64,000 nt of DNA. Source: Novosphingobium sp. Its GTDB lineage: Bacteria; Pseudomonadota; Alphaproteobacteria; Sphingomonadales; Sphingomonadaceae. Below are positions 43,383-52,477 of the stretch, in pieces. Location of the stretch: contig NZ_JBCNLP010000006.1 in assembly GCF_039595395.1 (NCBI RefSeq), positions 935,001 to 999,000 of the forward strand, given 5' to 3'. Every line of letters starts with the position of its first letter. Positions within the stretch are counted from its first letter, which is position 1. The translations under genes and the position numbers were made by a program. The notes below the pieces were generated by a model, which saw only the letters and a program-made list of their open reading frames with translations, was not told where the DNA came from and searched no databases.

Positions 43383-45542
43383 TCAGCGCATCGCATAGGA
43401 CAGGGTGACGCCGAAGGTGCGCGGGGCCGCCGGGAAATAGGCATCGCCGAAGGTGTCGGGCTGAACGTCGGAATAGTAGTGTTTGTTGCCGATGTTCTCG
43501 GCCCAGACCTTCACGCTGATGCGCGGCAACATCTCGACGGTGACCGATCCGTTGAACAACCCATAGGCGGGCTGGTGCACGCGGTTCTGGGGATCGAAGA
43601 AGAAGCCGTCATTGTAGCTGTAGGAGCCCGCCAGCGTGGTGCGTCCGATGGGTGTGGCAAAGGCATATTGCGCCGAAAGGCTCAGCACCAGCTCGGGGGC
43701 CAGCACCGGCACCTTGCCGCTGGCATCGCCCACCGAGGCAATCAGACCACCGGCAGGCGCGGCAGGCAGGGTGAAATAAAGCGCATTGGTAAAGCCCGCG
43801 CCATAGAGCCCATGCAGATAGGACAGGTTCGCCTGCGCCGTCAGCCCGCGCGCCGGGGCGGCTTCCAGCTCCAGATCCACGCCCTTGAACGAGGCATTGG
43901 CGCCATTGTAGAAGATCGGCGTGGTCAGCCCGTTGGGGATGCCGCGGATCTGGATGTCCTTCACCTCATTGTCGAACAGGGCGATGTTGGCGCGCAGCTT
44001 GTGGCTGAAAAGGTCTGATTTCAGGCCGATCTCATAGGCATCCACCGTCTGGGGGCGCACCGAGGGCAGGTTGGGGTTGGTGGCGTTGAACAGCCCGCTT
44101 TTGAAGCCCCGGCTATAAGAGGCATAGAGCAGCACATCGCGCGTCGCCTGCTGGTCGAGCGCCACGCGCCAGCTCGGTTTCTTGTCCTCCAGCGACTGGC
44201 GGGGATAGGTCGTGGCGGGCACGGTGGGATCGCTGATGGTGGTGACGAAATCGATATGGCGCTTGTCGATGGTGTAGCGCAGGCCACCGGTCAGATGGGT
44301 GCCTTTGGCAATCTCATAGGTGGCCTGGCCATAGGCGGCAAAGCTCTGCGTGTTGGCCCAGGAGAAGGTGTCGGCATAGGCCAGCGGCGCCACGGCAAGG
44401 CCCGAGACCTGAACCGGCACCGTCTTGAGTTCATTGCCGTAATAGAAGGCGCCTAGGGTCCATTTGAGTGGACCATCGCCGTTGGAGGCAAGCTGGAATT
44501 CCTGGGTCCAGGAATAGCTCAGGCTGTTGATGTTGAGGTTGAGCAGCGGGACCGGCGACAGATCCTTCTCGGTGGTCAGCCGGAAATGGACGAAATCACG
44601 GCTGGTGATGCTGGTCAGCGTGGCGAAGCCCAGATCATGCTTGAAGGTCGCGGAATAGTTCTGCTGATCGGTGCCGGTGCGCAGATCATTGTTGGTCGTG
44701 GTGTTGTAGAAGCCGTTGTAGCCCGGCGTTCCCACCACGGTCAGTTCGCCCGGGATCAGCGCCCCGCCTTGCAGATTGGGGGCATAGGCATGCGAATACA
44801 TCGCGGCCAGGGTCAGGCTGGTGCCGCTGTCGATGGTCCAGAGCAGCTTGCTGCGCACCCCGCCATATTCGCCCTTGTAGGCATCCTGACCCGTGGTCAG
44901 ATTCTTGCCCCAGCCCTTGCCCTGATGGTTGTAATTGCCCGAGACATCGATCGCCAGATTGTCGGTGATGCCGGTGGTGGCATAGAGCCCGGCGGTGACG
45001 GTGTCGTAATTGCCATAGCCGATCTGGGCCTTGAGATTGGTATCGGCGGAAGGGGCGGGGGTGATGATCTGGATCAGCCCGCCGCTGGCATTGCGCCCGA
45101 ACAGCGTGCCCTGCGGGCCTTTCAGGATCTCGATCCGCTGGATGTTGTTGAAGGCAAACAGCGAGGCCGTGGGGGAGGGCTGATAGACGCCATCGATATA
45201 GACCGCATTGGCCGATTCATCCGCGCCCGACCCGGTGCCGCCCACGCCGCGGATGGCGATGGAGGCACCGCCAAGCCCCGTCGAGACATGGACGGCAGGC
45301 GCCAGCGTTGTCAGGTCCGAAGTGGAGGCGACACCGATCTGGCTGAGCCTCTCCGCGCTGGCGGCGGTCACCGCGATGGGCACCTTCTGCATGCTCTCGC
45401 TGCGGCGCTGGGCGGTGACGATGATATCGGCGACGCCGGGTGCCGGCGGGGTGGCTTCCTGCGCCTGCGCGGCCGAGGCAAGGCAGACGGCCAGCGCAGA
45501 TGCGCCACTGAATCCCAGAGTTCGACGGATGGTGATGTGCAC
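43383..45542 (-). CDS. TonB-dependent receptor
   Basis: A 719-residue receptor of the FecA/CirA-like short class. The signal peptide (to SAAQAQ) is followed by a TonB box GVADIIVTAQRRSESMQKVP (about 36-55), a plug with IRGVGGTGSGADESANAVYI and VEILKGPQGTLFGRNASGG-type sequence (about 95-150), and a barrel ending ...FGVTLSYAMR. The start is GTG 45542, preceded by GGGAGAAG; the frame to 45590 lacks signal character. It is the first gene of a pair with the MFS transporter and lies beside the broken thiamine-diphosphate enzyme gene. This class in sphingomonads often serves aromatic or siderophore-like small ligands. Confidence 0.93.
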   Translation of the reverse strand: MHITIRRTLGFSGASALAVCLASAAQAQEATPPAPGVADIIVTAQRRSESMQKVPIAVTAASAERLSQIGVASTSDLTTLAPAVHVSTGLGGASIAIRGVGGTGSGADESANAVYIDGVYQPSPTASLFAFNNIQRIEILKGPQGTLFGRNASGGLIQIITPAPSADTNLKAQIGYGNYDTVTAGLYATTGITDNLAIDVSGNYNHQGKGWGKNLTTGQDAYKGEYGGVRSKLLWTIDSGTSLTLAAMYSHAYAPNLQGGALIPGELTVVGTPGYNGFYNTTTNNDLRTGTDQQNYSATFKHDLGFATLTSITSRDFVHFRLTTEKDLSPVPLLNLNINSLSYSWTQEFQLASNGDGPLKWTLGAFYYGNELKTVPVQVSGLAVAPLAYADTFSWANTQSFAAYGQATYEIAKGTHLTGGLRYTIDKRHIDFVTTISDPTVPATTYPRQSLEDKKPSWRVALDQQATRDVLLYASYSRGFKSGLFNATNPNLPSVRPQTVDAYEIGLKSDLFSHKLRANIALFDNEVKDIQIRGIPNGLTTPIFYNGANASFKGVDLELEAAPARGLTAQANLSYLHGLYGAGFTNALYFTLPAAPAGGLIASVGDASGKVPVLAPELVLSLSAQYAFATPIGRTTLAGSYSYNDGFFFDPQNRVHQPAYGLFNGSVTVEMLPRISVKVWAENIGNKHYYSDVQPDTFGDAYFPAAPRTFGVTLSYAMR

Positions 45543-45608
45543 GATCTTCTCCCTTTCCCCGGCCTGTTCTGTGCTGGCTTGTGGGGGCAAATTGACGGTC
45601 AGGAATGG

Positions 45609-47329
45609 TTACAGCCGGTGCGCGGTGCTCCGGCCAAAGGTTGGGAACATGGGATGCGGTGCCCAGGCGACCTGTGCGTCGATCACCACCGATGTTTCGG
45701 CGGCAAGGGCGCGGGCCATCACGGCATCAAGGTCTTCCGCTCGTTCCAGCCGCTCGCCATGGCAGCCAAAGGCGCGGGCGATGGCGGCATAGTCGGTGCC
45801 CTCGAGATCGGTGCCGATCTCGAAGCCATTCTTGCGCTGGGCGGCGCGGATCACGCCCCAACTGGCGTTGTTGTGAATGACGGTGATGACCTTCAGCCCA
45901 TAGCGCCGGGCGGTGTCCAACTCCTGCAGGGTGAAACCGAAAGCGCCGTCTCCGGTCAGGCAGAAGACGCGCCGGTCGGGATGCGCGCGCGCCATCGCCA
46001 AAGCGGCGGGCAGGCCGAAGCCGAGATGCGACATGCCGGGTTCGTGAAAGCGGGTGGAGGGGCTCAGGGCCGGTGTGAACTCATTGCTCCAGAAGCTCGT
46101 GTGGCCGCCATCGAAGGTGACCAGATCATCGGAACGGATGTGGCGGGCAATGCCTTGTGCCAGCGCTCCGGGATGCATCTGGCCGTCGATATCGGCCAGA
46201 GCGATGGCTGCGCGCGCGCTGTCGCGCTTCGCGACCAGGCCGGGCAACCAATCCGCATCCGGGGCAAGTTCGATATCGGTCAGGGCTTCAAGCAGGGCCT
46301 CCAGCGCCAGAGCCGCGTCGCTGGTGAGGCCAAGGGTCAAGGGCAGGGTCTGGCCCAGGGCGGCAGGATCGATGTCGATCTGCACCAGCTTGCGCGTCGG
46401 GCGGTCATCCCACTTGGGCGGGCCATCCACCCACATGAAGGAGGAAAAGCGGCAGCCGAAGGCCAGCACCAGATCCGCCTGCTGCATGGCCTCGACCACG
46501 GCAGGCCCCCCAACAAATCCGCCCTGACCCAGGCAGAGAGGGTGATCCTGAGGAATGACACCCAGTCCCATCTGCGTGGTCATGCCGGGGCAGCCGATCC
46601 TCTCCAGCAGCGCGACGAGGCGGGTGCAGGCCTCAGGCCCCGACCGGGCCACACCGCCGCCTGCGACGATCAGAGGGCGCTTTGCATTGCGTAGCAGATC
46701 GACCACCTGCGCCACATCCCGCGCATGAGGGGCAGGCGGACGGCCCATGAAGCTGGCCATGGGGCATCCAGCTCGGCGCGGCTGTAGCGGAACGTACCGC
46801 CCAGAATTTCGGCCGGAATATCGAGATGCACCGGGCCGGGGCGACCGCTCAGGGCCTCCCGCAAGGCACGGTGGAACAGTTCGGGGAGGCGCTCGCCGAT
46901 GGTGACCCGGCAGGTCCATTTCGTCAGTTGGCGATAGAGCGCCTCATTGTCGGTCGAGCTGAAACCGCCCCGGTGCGGGTGCATGATGGCAGAGGGGTTG
47001 CTTGAGGTGATCGCCAGCACCGGGAGATGATTGGCCCAGGCCCCGCCCAGCGCGCTGAGCAGATTGAGCCCGCCTGGCCCGGTTTCGCCAAGACACAGCG
47101 CGATGCGGCCGGTGGAGGCCGCGATCCCGCTGGCCATGAATGCAGCGCTGGCCTCATGGCGGACGCCGGTGAAGCGCATGTCGTCACAGGCGGACAGTGC
47201 CTTGAACAGCGGCGACAGCTTGCCGCTGGCCAGACCAAAGACCTCGGTGATGCGGAGATGACGCAGAATGTGAACCACCGCTTCGGCGCCGGTCATGGAA
47301 ACGTGGGTAAGGTCGTCGTGATCCGGCAT
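45609..47329 (-). pseudogene. thiamine-diphosphate-dependent enzyme (acetolactate synthase-like), interrupted by a frameshift
   Basis: Two - strand frames together encode one complete TPP enzyme of about 573 residues. The 5' piece (47329 to about 46765) has the pyrimidine domain with catalytic-type Glu in TGVRHEASAAFMASGIA and ends RYSRAELDAP. The 3' piece continues MASFMGRPPAPHARDVAQVV, the central domain (PLIVAGGGVARSG) and the TPP-binding domain with FCLTGDGAFGFTLQELDTA and VIHNNASWGV. The frames meet at a run of four C (G on the + strand, 46761-46764); one additional C would restore D-A-P-M-A-S. Members decarboxylate or ligate 2-oxo acids (acetolactate synthase, guanidino-oxopentanoate decarboxylase and others). 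Either a genuine mutation or a homopolymer sequencing error. Confidence 0.85.
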
Positions 47330-47426
47330 AACGGGCTTTCGATGTTTCGGCGCGAGGGAGGCGGGTGCTCGCAGCCCATCTCCATCCTGGCGGTGGGAAG
47401 AAATTGCTGGAGAAGTGATATTCAAT

Positions 47427-47442
47427 CAAATCGTATGATTTG
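47427..47442. promoter_or_regulatory. candidate LysR-type operator (CAAATC-N4-GATTTG)
   Basis: A perfect 6-bp inverted repeat with a 4-base centre lies in the spacer between the divergent TPP-enzyme and lysR genes, 59 bases before the lysR start. Its form is suited to LysR-type binding and its place fits autoregulation and control of the divergent gene. Confidence 0.45.
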
Positions 47443-47500
47443 CATGGTGTATAAATATGAGTGATACCTCGATCTGAAGCACCGCCGTAGCGAGGAAGCC

Positions 47501-48406
47501 ATGATCGACCCGCGCCACCTCACCCATCTGCTCGCCATCCATGAACAGGGATCGCTCAGCCTTGCCGGGCAGGCTCTCAACCTGTCGCAACCGGCTCTCT
47601 CGAACAGCATCGCCGTTCTGGAGCAGCGTCTTGGTGCGCCCGTGCTGATCCGCAATGCGCGGGGGGCGGTCGTCAATGAATTGGGCGCTGCGTTGGTCAG
47701 GCGAGCACGAGAAATCCGCTCCGTGCTCGATCACGCCGATCAAGAGGCCATGCTGCTGCGCCGGGGACGGATCGGTCCGCTGGCGGTTGGTGTGACCCCC
47801 AGCCTGGTGGAGCAGTTCATTCCAGATGTGTTGGAGGTGTTGCTGGCGGACTTGCCGCAATTGTCGATTTCGGTGATCGAGGGGCTGGACGGCCCGCTCA
47901 ATGAGGCCCTTATCGCCGGCGAGCTGGATGTTGTCGTCGCCTCGGTCGGGCAACCCAATGCTTCACCCGACATCGCCGAGGAGCTGCTGATCTCCGATCC
48001 ATTTCTGCTGGCCGTTCATGAGAACTCCCCGCTGATGGCGCGCCAACACCTGAAGCTCTCCGAGACATTGGAGGAGCTGTGGGTGGTGCCGCGTCCGGGA
48101 GGCTCGGCCTTTGCTCACACACAGGCCATGTTTCTGAACGCGGGTGTCGATTGGCCAAAGCGCACATTGTCGACCAATTCGGTGGCGCTCACGCACCGTC
48201 TGGTTGCCCGGATCGGGGCTGTCGCGCTCGTCAATCGCATCACGGCGCGCGGCTGGCTGGCGCCTGTCCGCACCATTCCTGTGGCCGAAGCGGGGCATCG
48301 CAAGATCGGCCTGCGGCGGCGACGAACCAGCGAAGCCTCTCCTTCCGTGCAGGCCTTCGCGCAGATTGCCACGCAGGTGCTGCAACGTCAGGCGGTGAGC
48401 GCCTGA
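47501..48406 (+). CDS. LysR-family transcriptional regulator
   Basis: A 301-residue LysR-type regulator. The helix-turn-helix covers residues 5-65 (HLTHLLAIHEQGSLSLAGQA, LSQPALSNSIAVLEQRLGAP), followed by the effector-binding domain (GRIGPLAVGVTPSLVEQF onward). It is divergent from the frameshifted TPP-enzyme gene with a palindrome in between, the standard arrangement for a LysR protein and its target, so it probably regulates the TPP-enzyme gene. The regulator itself is intact even though its likely target is broken. Confidence 0.93.
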   Translation: MIDPRHLTHLLAIHEQGSLSLAGQALNLSQPALSNSIAVLEQRLGAPVLIRNARGAVVNELGAALVRRAREIRSVLDHADQEAMLLRRGRIGPLAVGVTPSLVEQFIPDVLEVLLADLPQLSISVIEGLDGPLNEALIAGELDVVVASVGQPNASPDIAEELLISDPFLLAVHENSPLMARQHLKLSETLEELWVVPRPGGSAFAHTQAMFLNAGVDWPKRTLSTNSVALTHRLVARIGAVALVNRITARGWLAPVRTIPVAEAGHRKIGLRRRRTSEASPSVQAFAQIATQVLQRQAVSA

Positions 48407-48476
48407 TGCGGTGAAAAGCGGCGCCGGAACGTGCGGGGCGGGATCGGATGTTGCGATGATATCCGGCGCGGGTATG

Positions 48477-48507
48477 CGCGGAGGCCACCGGCAAGGTGAC
48501 CTCCGCG
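48477..48507. terminator. hairpin between convergent lysR and hutH
   Basis: A 13-bp stem with one mismatch (48477-48489 with 48495-48507) and a 5-base loop lie between the convergent gene ends. There is no T tract on either side, so it may act as an mRNA end stabiliser or a weak bidirectional terminator. Confidence 0.4.
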
Positions 48508-48529
48508 TGATGGATTGCCAGTCAGGCGG

Positions 48530-50059
48530 TCACGCGATGCCCGGCAGGGACAGGCCCGCCGCCGCGACAATCGCGCCCGAGCGGATCAGGCGGTTGGCCG
48601 CTTCCATATCGGGGTAGAAATGACGGTCGTCCTCCAGCGCGGGGACCACGCGACGGGTGGCGGCGCGCACCGCTTCCAGTGCATCGCTGGAGGTGAGCCC
48701 TGTGTGGAAATCGGCGCCCTGACAGGCGGCGAGCAGTTCGATGCCCAGCACGGCCGTGGCATTGGCCGCCATCTCCATCAGACGGCGCGCGCCATGGGCG
48801 GCCATGGAGACATGGTCCTCCTGATTGGCGCTGGTGGGGATGGAATCGACGCTGGCGGGAAAGGCGCGCTGCTTGTTCTCGCTGACCAGCGCGGCGGCGG
48901 TGACCTGCGGGATCATAAAGCCGGAGTTGAGGCCGGGGCGCGGGGTGAGGAAGGCGGGCAGGCCCGACAGCGCCGGATCGACCAGCATGGCCACGCGACG
49001 CTCGGCGATCGAGCCGATCTCGCAGATGGCCATGGCGATCATATCGGCGGCAAAGGCGACCGGCTCGGCATGGAAATTGCCGCCCGAGAGCGCTTCATCG
49101 GTCTCGGGGAAGATCAGCGGATTGTCCGAGACGCCATTGGCCTCGGTGGTCAGCGTGGTGGCGGCCTGACGCAGCACATCGAGCGCGGCGCCCATCACCT
49201 GCGGCTGGCAGCGCAGGCAGTAGGGGTCCTGCACGCGCGGATCGTCTTCGCGGTGCGAGGCGCGGATCGCCGAGCCCTGCATCAGCGTGCGCAGCGCCTC
49301 GCCCACTTCCATCTGGCCGGGGTGACGGCGCAGCAGATGGATGCGCGGGTCGAAGGGCGCATCGGTGCCCTTGGCCGCTTCGGTCGAGAGCGCCCCGGTG
49401 ATCAGCGCCGACTGGAACAGCAGTTCGGCCTCGAACAGCCCGGCCAGCGCATTGGCGGTGGAGAATTGCGTACCGTTGAGCAGCGCCAGCCCTTCCTTGG
49501 GGCCCAGCTCGATGGGCCCCAGCCCGGCCTTGGCGAGGGCTTCCACGGCGGGCAGCACCGCTCCATCGATCTCGATCTCGCCCACGCCGATCATCGTCGC
49601 GGTCATATGCGAGAGCGGCGCCAGATCGCCGCTGGCCCCCACGGACCCTTGCGAGGGCACGACCGGCGTCAGCCCGCGCATCAACATGGCGTCGAGCAGC
49701 GCCACCGTCTCGGGCCGCACGCCGCTGGCGCCATGGCCGAGGCTGGCGAGCTTCAGCGCCATCATCAGCCGCACCACCGGCACGGGGCTGGGGGCGCCGG
49801 TGCCCGCCGCATGGCTGAGCACGATGTTGCGCTGGAGGATGGCCAGCTCATCGTCGGCGATCTTCACGCTGGCCAGCTTGCCGAACCCGGTGTTGATGCC
49901 ATAGACTGGCACGCCCTTGGCCAGAATGCGGGTGATCGCCGCCGCGCTGGCCGCAATCGCCGGGGCCGCCGCCGGGTCGAGCCTGACCGGGCTCCCCTGA
50001 TAGATGGCGCGCCAGTGGGCCAGCGGCACATCGCCGGGGGTGAGGATGATCTCGTTCAT
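48530..50059 (-). CDS. hutH: histidine ammonia-lyase
   Basis: A 509-residue enzyme that deaminates L-histidine to trans-urocanate, the first step of histidine use. The MIO prosthetic-group tripeptide Ala-Ser-Gly lies in QGSVGASGDLAPLSH (about 142-156), with VYGINTGFGKLASV (about 52-65) containing the catalytic Tyr, LLNGTQFSTANAL (about 192) and SSDALEAVRAATRR near the C terminus. Length is normal. ATG 50059 overlaps the stop of the hutI remnant (ATGA), the usual hutI-hutH coupling. No hutU, hutG or hutF gene is in the window, so the pathway either continues elsewhere or this is a residual gene. Confidence 0.95.
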   Translation of the reverse strand: MNEIILTPGDVPLAHWRAIYQGSPVRLDPAAAPAIAASAAAITRILAKGVPVYGINTGFGKLASVKIADDELAILQRNIVLSHAAGTGAPSPVPVVRLMMALKLASLGHGASGVRPETVALLDAMLMRGLTPVVPSQGSVGASGDLAPLSHMTATMIGVGEIEIDGAVLPAVEALAKAGLGPIELGPKEGLALLNGTQFSTANALAGLFEAELLFQSALITGALSTEAAKGTDAPFDPRIHLLRRHPGQMEVGEALRTLMQGSAIRASHREDDPRVQDPYCLRCQPQVMGAALDVLRQAATTLTTEANGVSDNPLIFPETDEALSGGNFHAEPVAFAADMIAMAICEIGSIAERRVAMLVDPALSGLPAFLTPRPGLNSGFMIPQVTAAALVSENKQRAFPASVDSIPTSANQEDHVSMAAHGARRLMEMAANATAVLGIELLAACQGADFHTGLTSSDALEAVRAATRRVVPALEDDRHFYPDMEAANRLIRSGAIVAAAGLSLPGIA

Positions 50060-50430
50060 GATCCACTCCAGATGCAGGCATGGAGCGGATTCAACCCCAT
50101 GCGGTAGACACGTTCGGCGGGATGTTCGACATCCCGGATGGCAAGGTCGCAGCGCTTGCCGGGGTCCAGCGAGCCGGTCTTATCGGCCATGCCCAGGGCT
50201 CGCGCCGCGTTGATGGTGATCCCCATGTTCATCGCCGGCAGCAGCGAGGTGAGGGGGAACTGCCCGGATTGCAGCCGGTTGCGATGATCATCGATACACC
50301 CGCCGCCCGCAACACTGCGCAGATGCGTTTCGCGCGTGACATTGAGCGAGTCATGGGTGGCGGCCATGGATTCCTTGCCCGCCATGGCCCGCAGGCGGGC
50401 ATCGCCCCACAGCCGATGGCGGACGGCTTG
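50056..50430 (-). pseudogene. hutI: hutI (imidazolonepropionase) remnant
   Basis: The 3' end encodes a clear imidazolonepropionase C terminus: PLTSLLPAMNMGITINAARA, then GSLDPGKRCDLAIRDVEHPA and ERVYRMGLNPLHACIWSG. Immediately upstream, in another frame, is GVSMIIATGCNPGSSP, the preceding conserved element of HutI (normally IATDCNPGTSPL). A few residues resembling the N terminus (RLWGDARLRAMAG) lie near 50415-50377. The real enzyme has about 400 residues; some 280 of them, including the HxH metal motif, are missing, and at least one frameshift is present. The protein cannot be functional. The stop still overlaps the hutH start, which shows the ancestral operon order. Confidence 0.8.
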
Positions 50431-50735
50431 TTTGGGCGAAGGGTCGGCTGGCATGGCCGGGACGCTCCCTGATTGGCATGGACTCGGTTGCATGGCGTCG
50501 GGAGTATGTATAGACATAAACATGGTGACACAAGCCCCGCCATCGACATCATGGAACTGTCTGATCGTCCGCTTTGCCGCGACGCGGGAGAAGCTCGCCT
50601 GGCATCTCGATAAGGCGCTGCTGCCCGCGGTTGGCGCCGACAGGGCGGAACACCATGCCCTCGCGTTGCCCTGTTGTTGGTCGTTCTGACGGGTGTGATC
50701 CGGCTGGGTTTCGCGCGAATATGTGTGACAATAAT
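50431..50735. other. intergenic region without a convincing gene
   Basis: Between the hutI remnant and the efflux-gene operators I see no reading frame with protein-like conservation. Short frames exist on both strands but none has a recognisable motif or ribosome site. Given the decayed hutI beside it, the stretch may hold further unrecognisable debris of the hut cluster. Confidence 0.5.
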
Positions 50736-50751
50736 CCTATCGATAGATAGG
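50736..50751. promoter_or_regulatory. TetR-type operator upstream of the MFS exporter gene, site 1
   Basis: CCTATC-GATA-GATAGG is a perfect 6-bp inverted repeat with a 4-base spacer. It is followed at once by a -35-like TTGACG (50754-50759). The same motif and arrangement occur before the RND operon at 52212 and 52270. Confidence 0.7.
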
Positions 50752-50793
50752 CATTGACGTGCGACGCATTCCGACGCTAATGGCGCATCGTAA

Positions 50794-50807
50794 CTACCGA
50801 CTGATAG
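50794..50807. promoter_or_regulatory. degenerate TetR-type operator, site 2
   Basis: CTACC-GACT-GATAG matches the CTATC-N4-GATAG motif with one mismatch. Its centre is 57 bases downstream of site 1; the two sites before the RND operon are 59 bases apart, so the pair architecture is repeated. Confidence 0.45.
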
Positions 50808-50944
50808 GTTACTCAATCATCTCGCTTGCCGCATGCAAGGACCCGCCCGGCCATGGCGTCGCGGCGCATCAAGGCCCTGTATCGGCAAGCCGCATCTGGC
50901 CGGACAAACTGCCCGGCTATCCTCTTGACAGGCAGGAGCATGCC

Positions 50945-52132
50945 ATGGATCGTCGCCTTCTGATGTTGGCTCTGGGCATGTTCGCCCTGGGGACTGACAG
51001 CTTCGTCATTGCCGGCGTGCTGCCGGAAATTTCCCGCAATTTCCACGTCAGCATCGGTGCGGCCGGGCAATTGACGACGGTCTATGCCATCGCCTATGCG
51101 CTGCTGTCGCCGATTGCGGCGGCGATTCTTGCGCATGTCGAGCGCAAGCGGCTGATGCTGTCGGGCCTCGCCATTTTCATTCTTGCCAATCTTGCCACCG
51201 CCTATGCGCCGGATTTCGCTTTTGCGCTGGCGGCGCGGGCCTTGGCCGGTCTGGGCGCCGCCATGTACGCCCCTACTGCGACGGGCGCCGGAGCCAGCAT
51301 CGTGCCGGCGGACAGGCGCGGCTTTGCCCTGTCGGTGGTGATCGCGGGGCTCACCGCCTCGACAGCGCTGGGCGCGCCGATCGGCACGGTGATCGGCGGG
51401 CTGGGCGACTGGCGCTATACGATGATTTTTGTCTCGGCGATCAGCATCGTGACGGCTCTGGGCATCACCACCTTCCTCAAGGACATTCCCGTACCGCCGG
51501 CGATCACGCTGCAGCAGCGGATGGCGCCTTTCGCGGATCGTCGCATAGGGCTCACGCTGCTGACGACCTTGCTGGTGCAGTGCGGCAACTTCGCGGTCTA
51601 CACCTATTTCGCGGTGATTTTCGACCGCGCGACGGGCGGCAATCCGCTGATTCTGGGCGCATTGCTGGTGTTGTGGGGGACCTCAGGCACGGTGATGAAC
51701 CTGGTGGGAGGGCGCGTGATCGACAGGATTGGCACGCGGCGCATCCTCAACACCATGCTGGTGACGCTGATCCTGGTGATGACCACGCTGTCCTGGGCCG
51801 GAGCCTCGCTGCCCACCGCGATCGTCGTGATCGTGCTCTATGGCGCGAACAGTTGGGGGCAGTTGGCCGCGCAGCAGCACAGGCTGGTCTCGGCCATGCC
51901 CACGGCGGCCTCGATCGTGCTGGGGCTGAACACGTCGGCGACCTATTTCGGTGTCGCTTCGGCCGGGGTGATCGGTGCGGCGGGGCTGAGTCTTGTCGGG
52001 GCGCATAACATCGGCTGGGTCAGTTTTGTGCTCTATGGCGGCGGTTTGATCGCGGCGGAGGCGGCGCACCGGGCCATCGCCAACCATCGGGCGGAGGCGC
52101 CCGCTGCCGCTCTGGTTGCCGCCAAGGCCTGA
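50945..52132 (+). CDS. MFS drug exporter, DHA1/AraJ-like
   Basis: A 395-residue 12-helix efflux protein: LLMLALGMFALGTDSFVIAG forms helix 1, GAAGQLTTVYAIAYALLSPI helix 2, LAHVERKRLMLSG is the loop motif and GAPIGTVIGGLGDWRYTM is the helix 5 antiporter motif C. This pattern belongs to the arabinose-efflux/chloramphenicol-resistance branch of drug:H+ antiporters. ATG 50945 has CAGGAG 7 bases upstream; the frame continues upstream to 50759 without protein-like sequence. It has its own operator pair and terminator and shares its operator motif with the RND operon that follows, so both pumps are probably induced together. Confidence 0.9.
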   Translation: MDRRLLMLALGMFALGTDSFVIAGVLPEISRNFHVSIGAAGQLTTVYAIAYALLSPIAAAILAHVERKRLMLSGLAIFILANLATAYAPDFAFALAARALAGLGAAMYAPTATGAGASIVPADRRGFALSVVIAGLTASTALGAPIGTVIGGLGDWRYTMIFVSAISIVTALGITTFLKDIPVPPAITLQQRMAPFADRRIGLTLLTTLLVQCGNFAVYTYFAVIFDRATGGNPLILGALLVLWGTSGTVMNLVGGRVIDRIGTRRILNTMLVTLILVMTTLSWAGASLPTAIVVIVLYGANSWGQLAAQQHRLVSAMPTAASIVLGLNTSATYFGVASAGVIGAAGLSLVGAHNIGWVSFVLYGGGLIAAEAAHRAIANHRAEAPAAALVAAKA

Positions 52133-52153
52133 TCCCAAGCTGTTTCAGAGACG

Positions 52154-52181
52154 ATGGCCGGGCGAAAGTCCGGCCATTTTT
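52154..52181 (+). terminator. Rho-independent terminator after the MFS exporter gene
   Basis: An 8-bp perfect stem (ATGGCCGG at 52154-52161 with 52170-52177), an 8-base loop and a T run through 52181, 22 bases after the stop codon. Confidence 0.85.
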
Positions 52182-52211
52182 GTGCGTGACCTGCATTCGT
52201 CGTTCAAATTG

Positions 52212-52227
52212 TCTATCTACTGATAGA
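52212..52227. promoter_or_regulatory. TetR-type operator upstream of the RND operon, site 1
   Basis: TCTATC-TACT-GATAGA is a perfect 6-bp inverted repeat with a 4-base spacer, directly upstream of a consensus TTGACA (52234-52239). It is equivalent in motif and position to the site at 50736. Confidence 0.7.
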
Positions 52228-52269
52228 TTGCTATTGACATCCTTGCCCGGATGCATCACATCGCGATCA

Positions 52270-52287
52270 GCCTATCACATGATAGGC
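52270..52287. promoter_or_regulatory. TetR-type operator upstream of the RND operon, site 2
   Basis: GCCTATC-ACAT-GATAGGC is a perfect 7-bp inverted repeat with a 4-base spacer, the best copy in the window. It lies downstream of the TTGACA at 52234, near the expected transcription start, so binding should block the promoter. Confidence 0.75.
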
Positions 52288-52477
52288 ATGTTTCAAAACA
52301 TACTCCATTCGAAGATCACGGTTCCCGGTGACGGCTTGCCCACAGGCATGCCGTCTCTCCGGCAAACGCGTCTTCCCGCTGCCTTCCAAGCCACCTGCCG
52401 CTCTCGACCCGCGAGGCGCGCAGCGAAGTCCTGTGCCTCGCGATGCCGGTCATCGCTTTTTCCGAAGAGGGGAAATC

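Noticed and set aside
50945..52132. Longer MFS reading frame starting at 50759
   Set aside because: The extra 62 codons run through the operator/promoter region and are not hydrophobic or conserved; ATG 50945 has a proper ribosome site.
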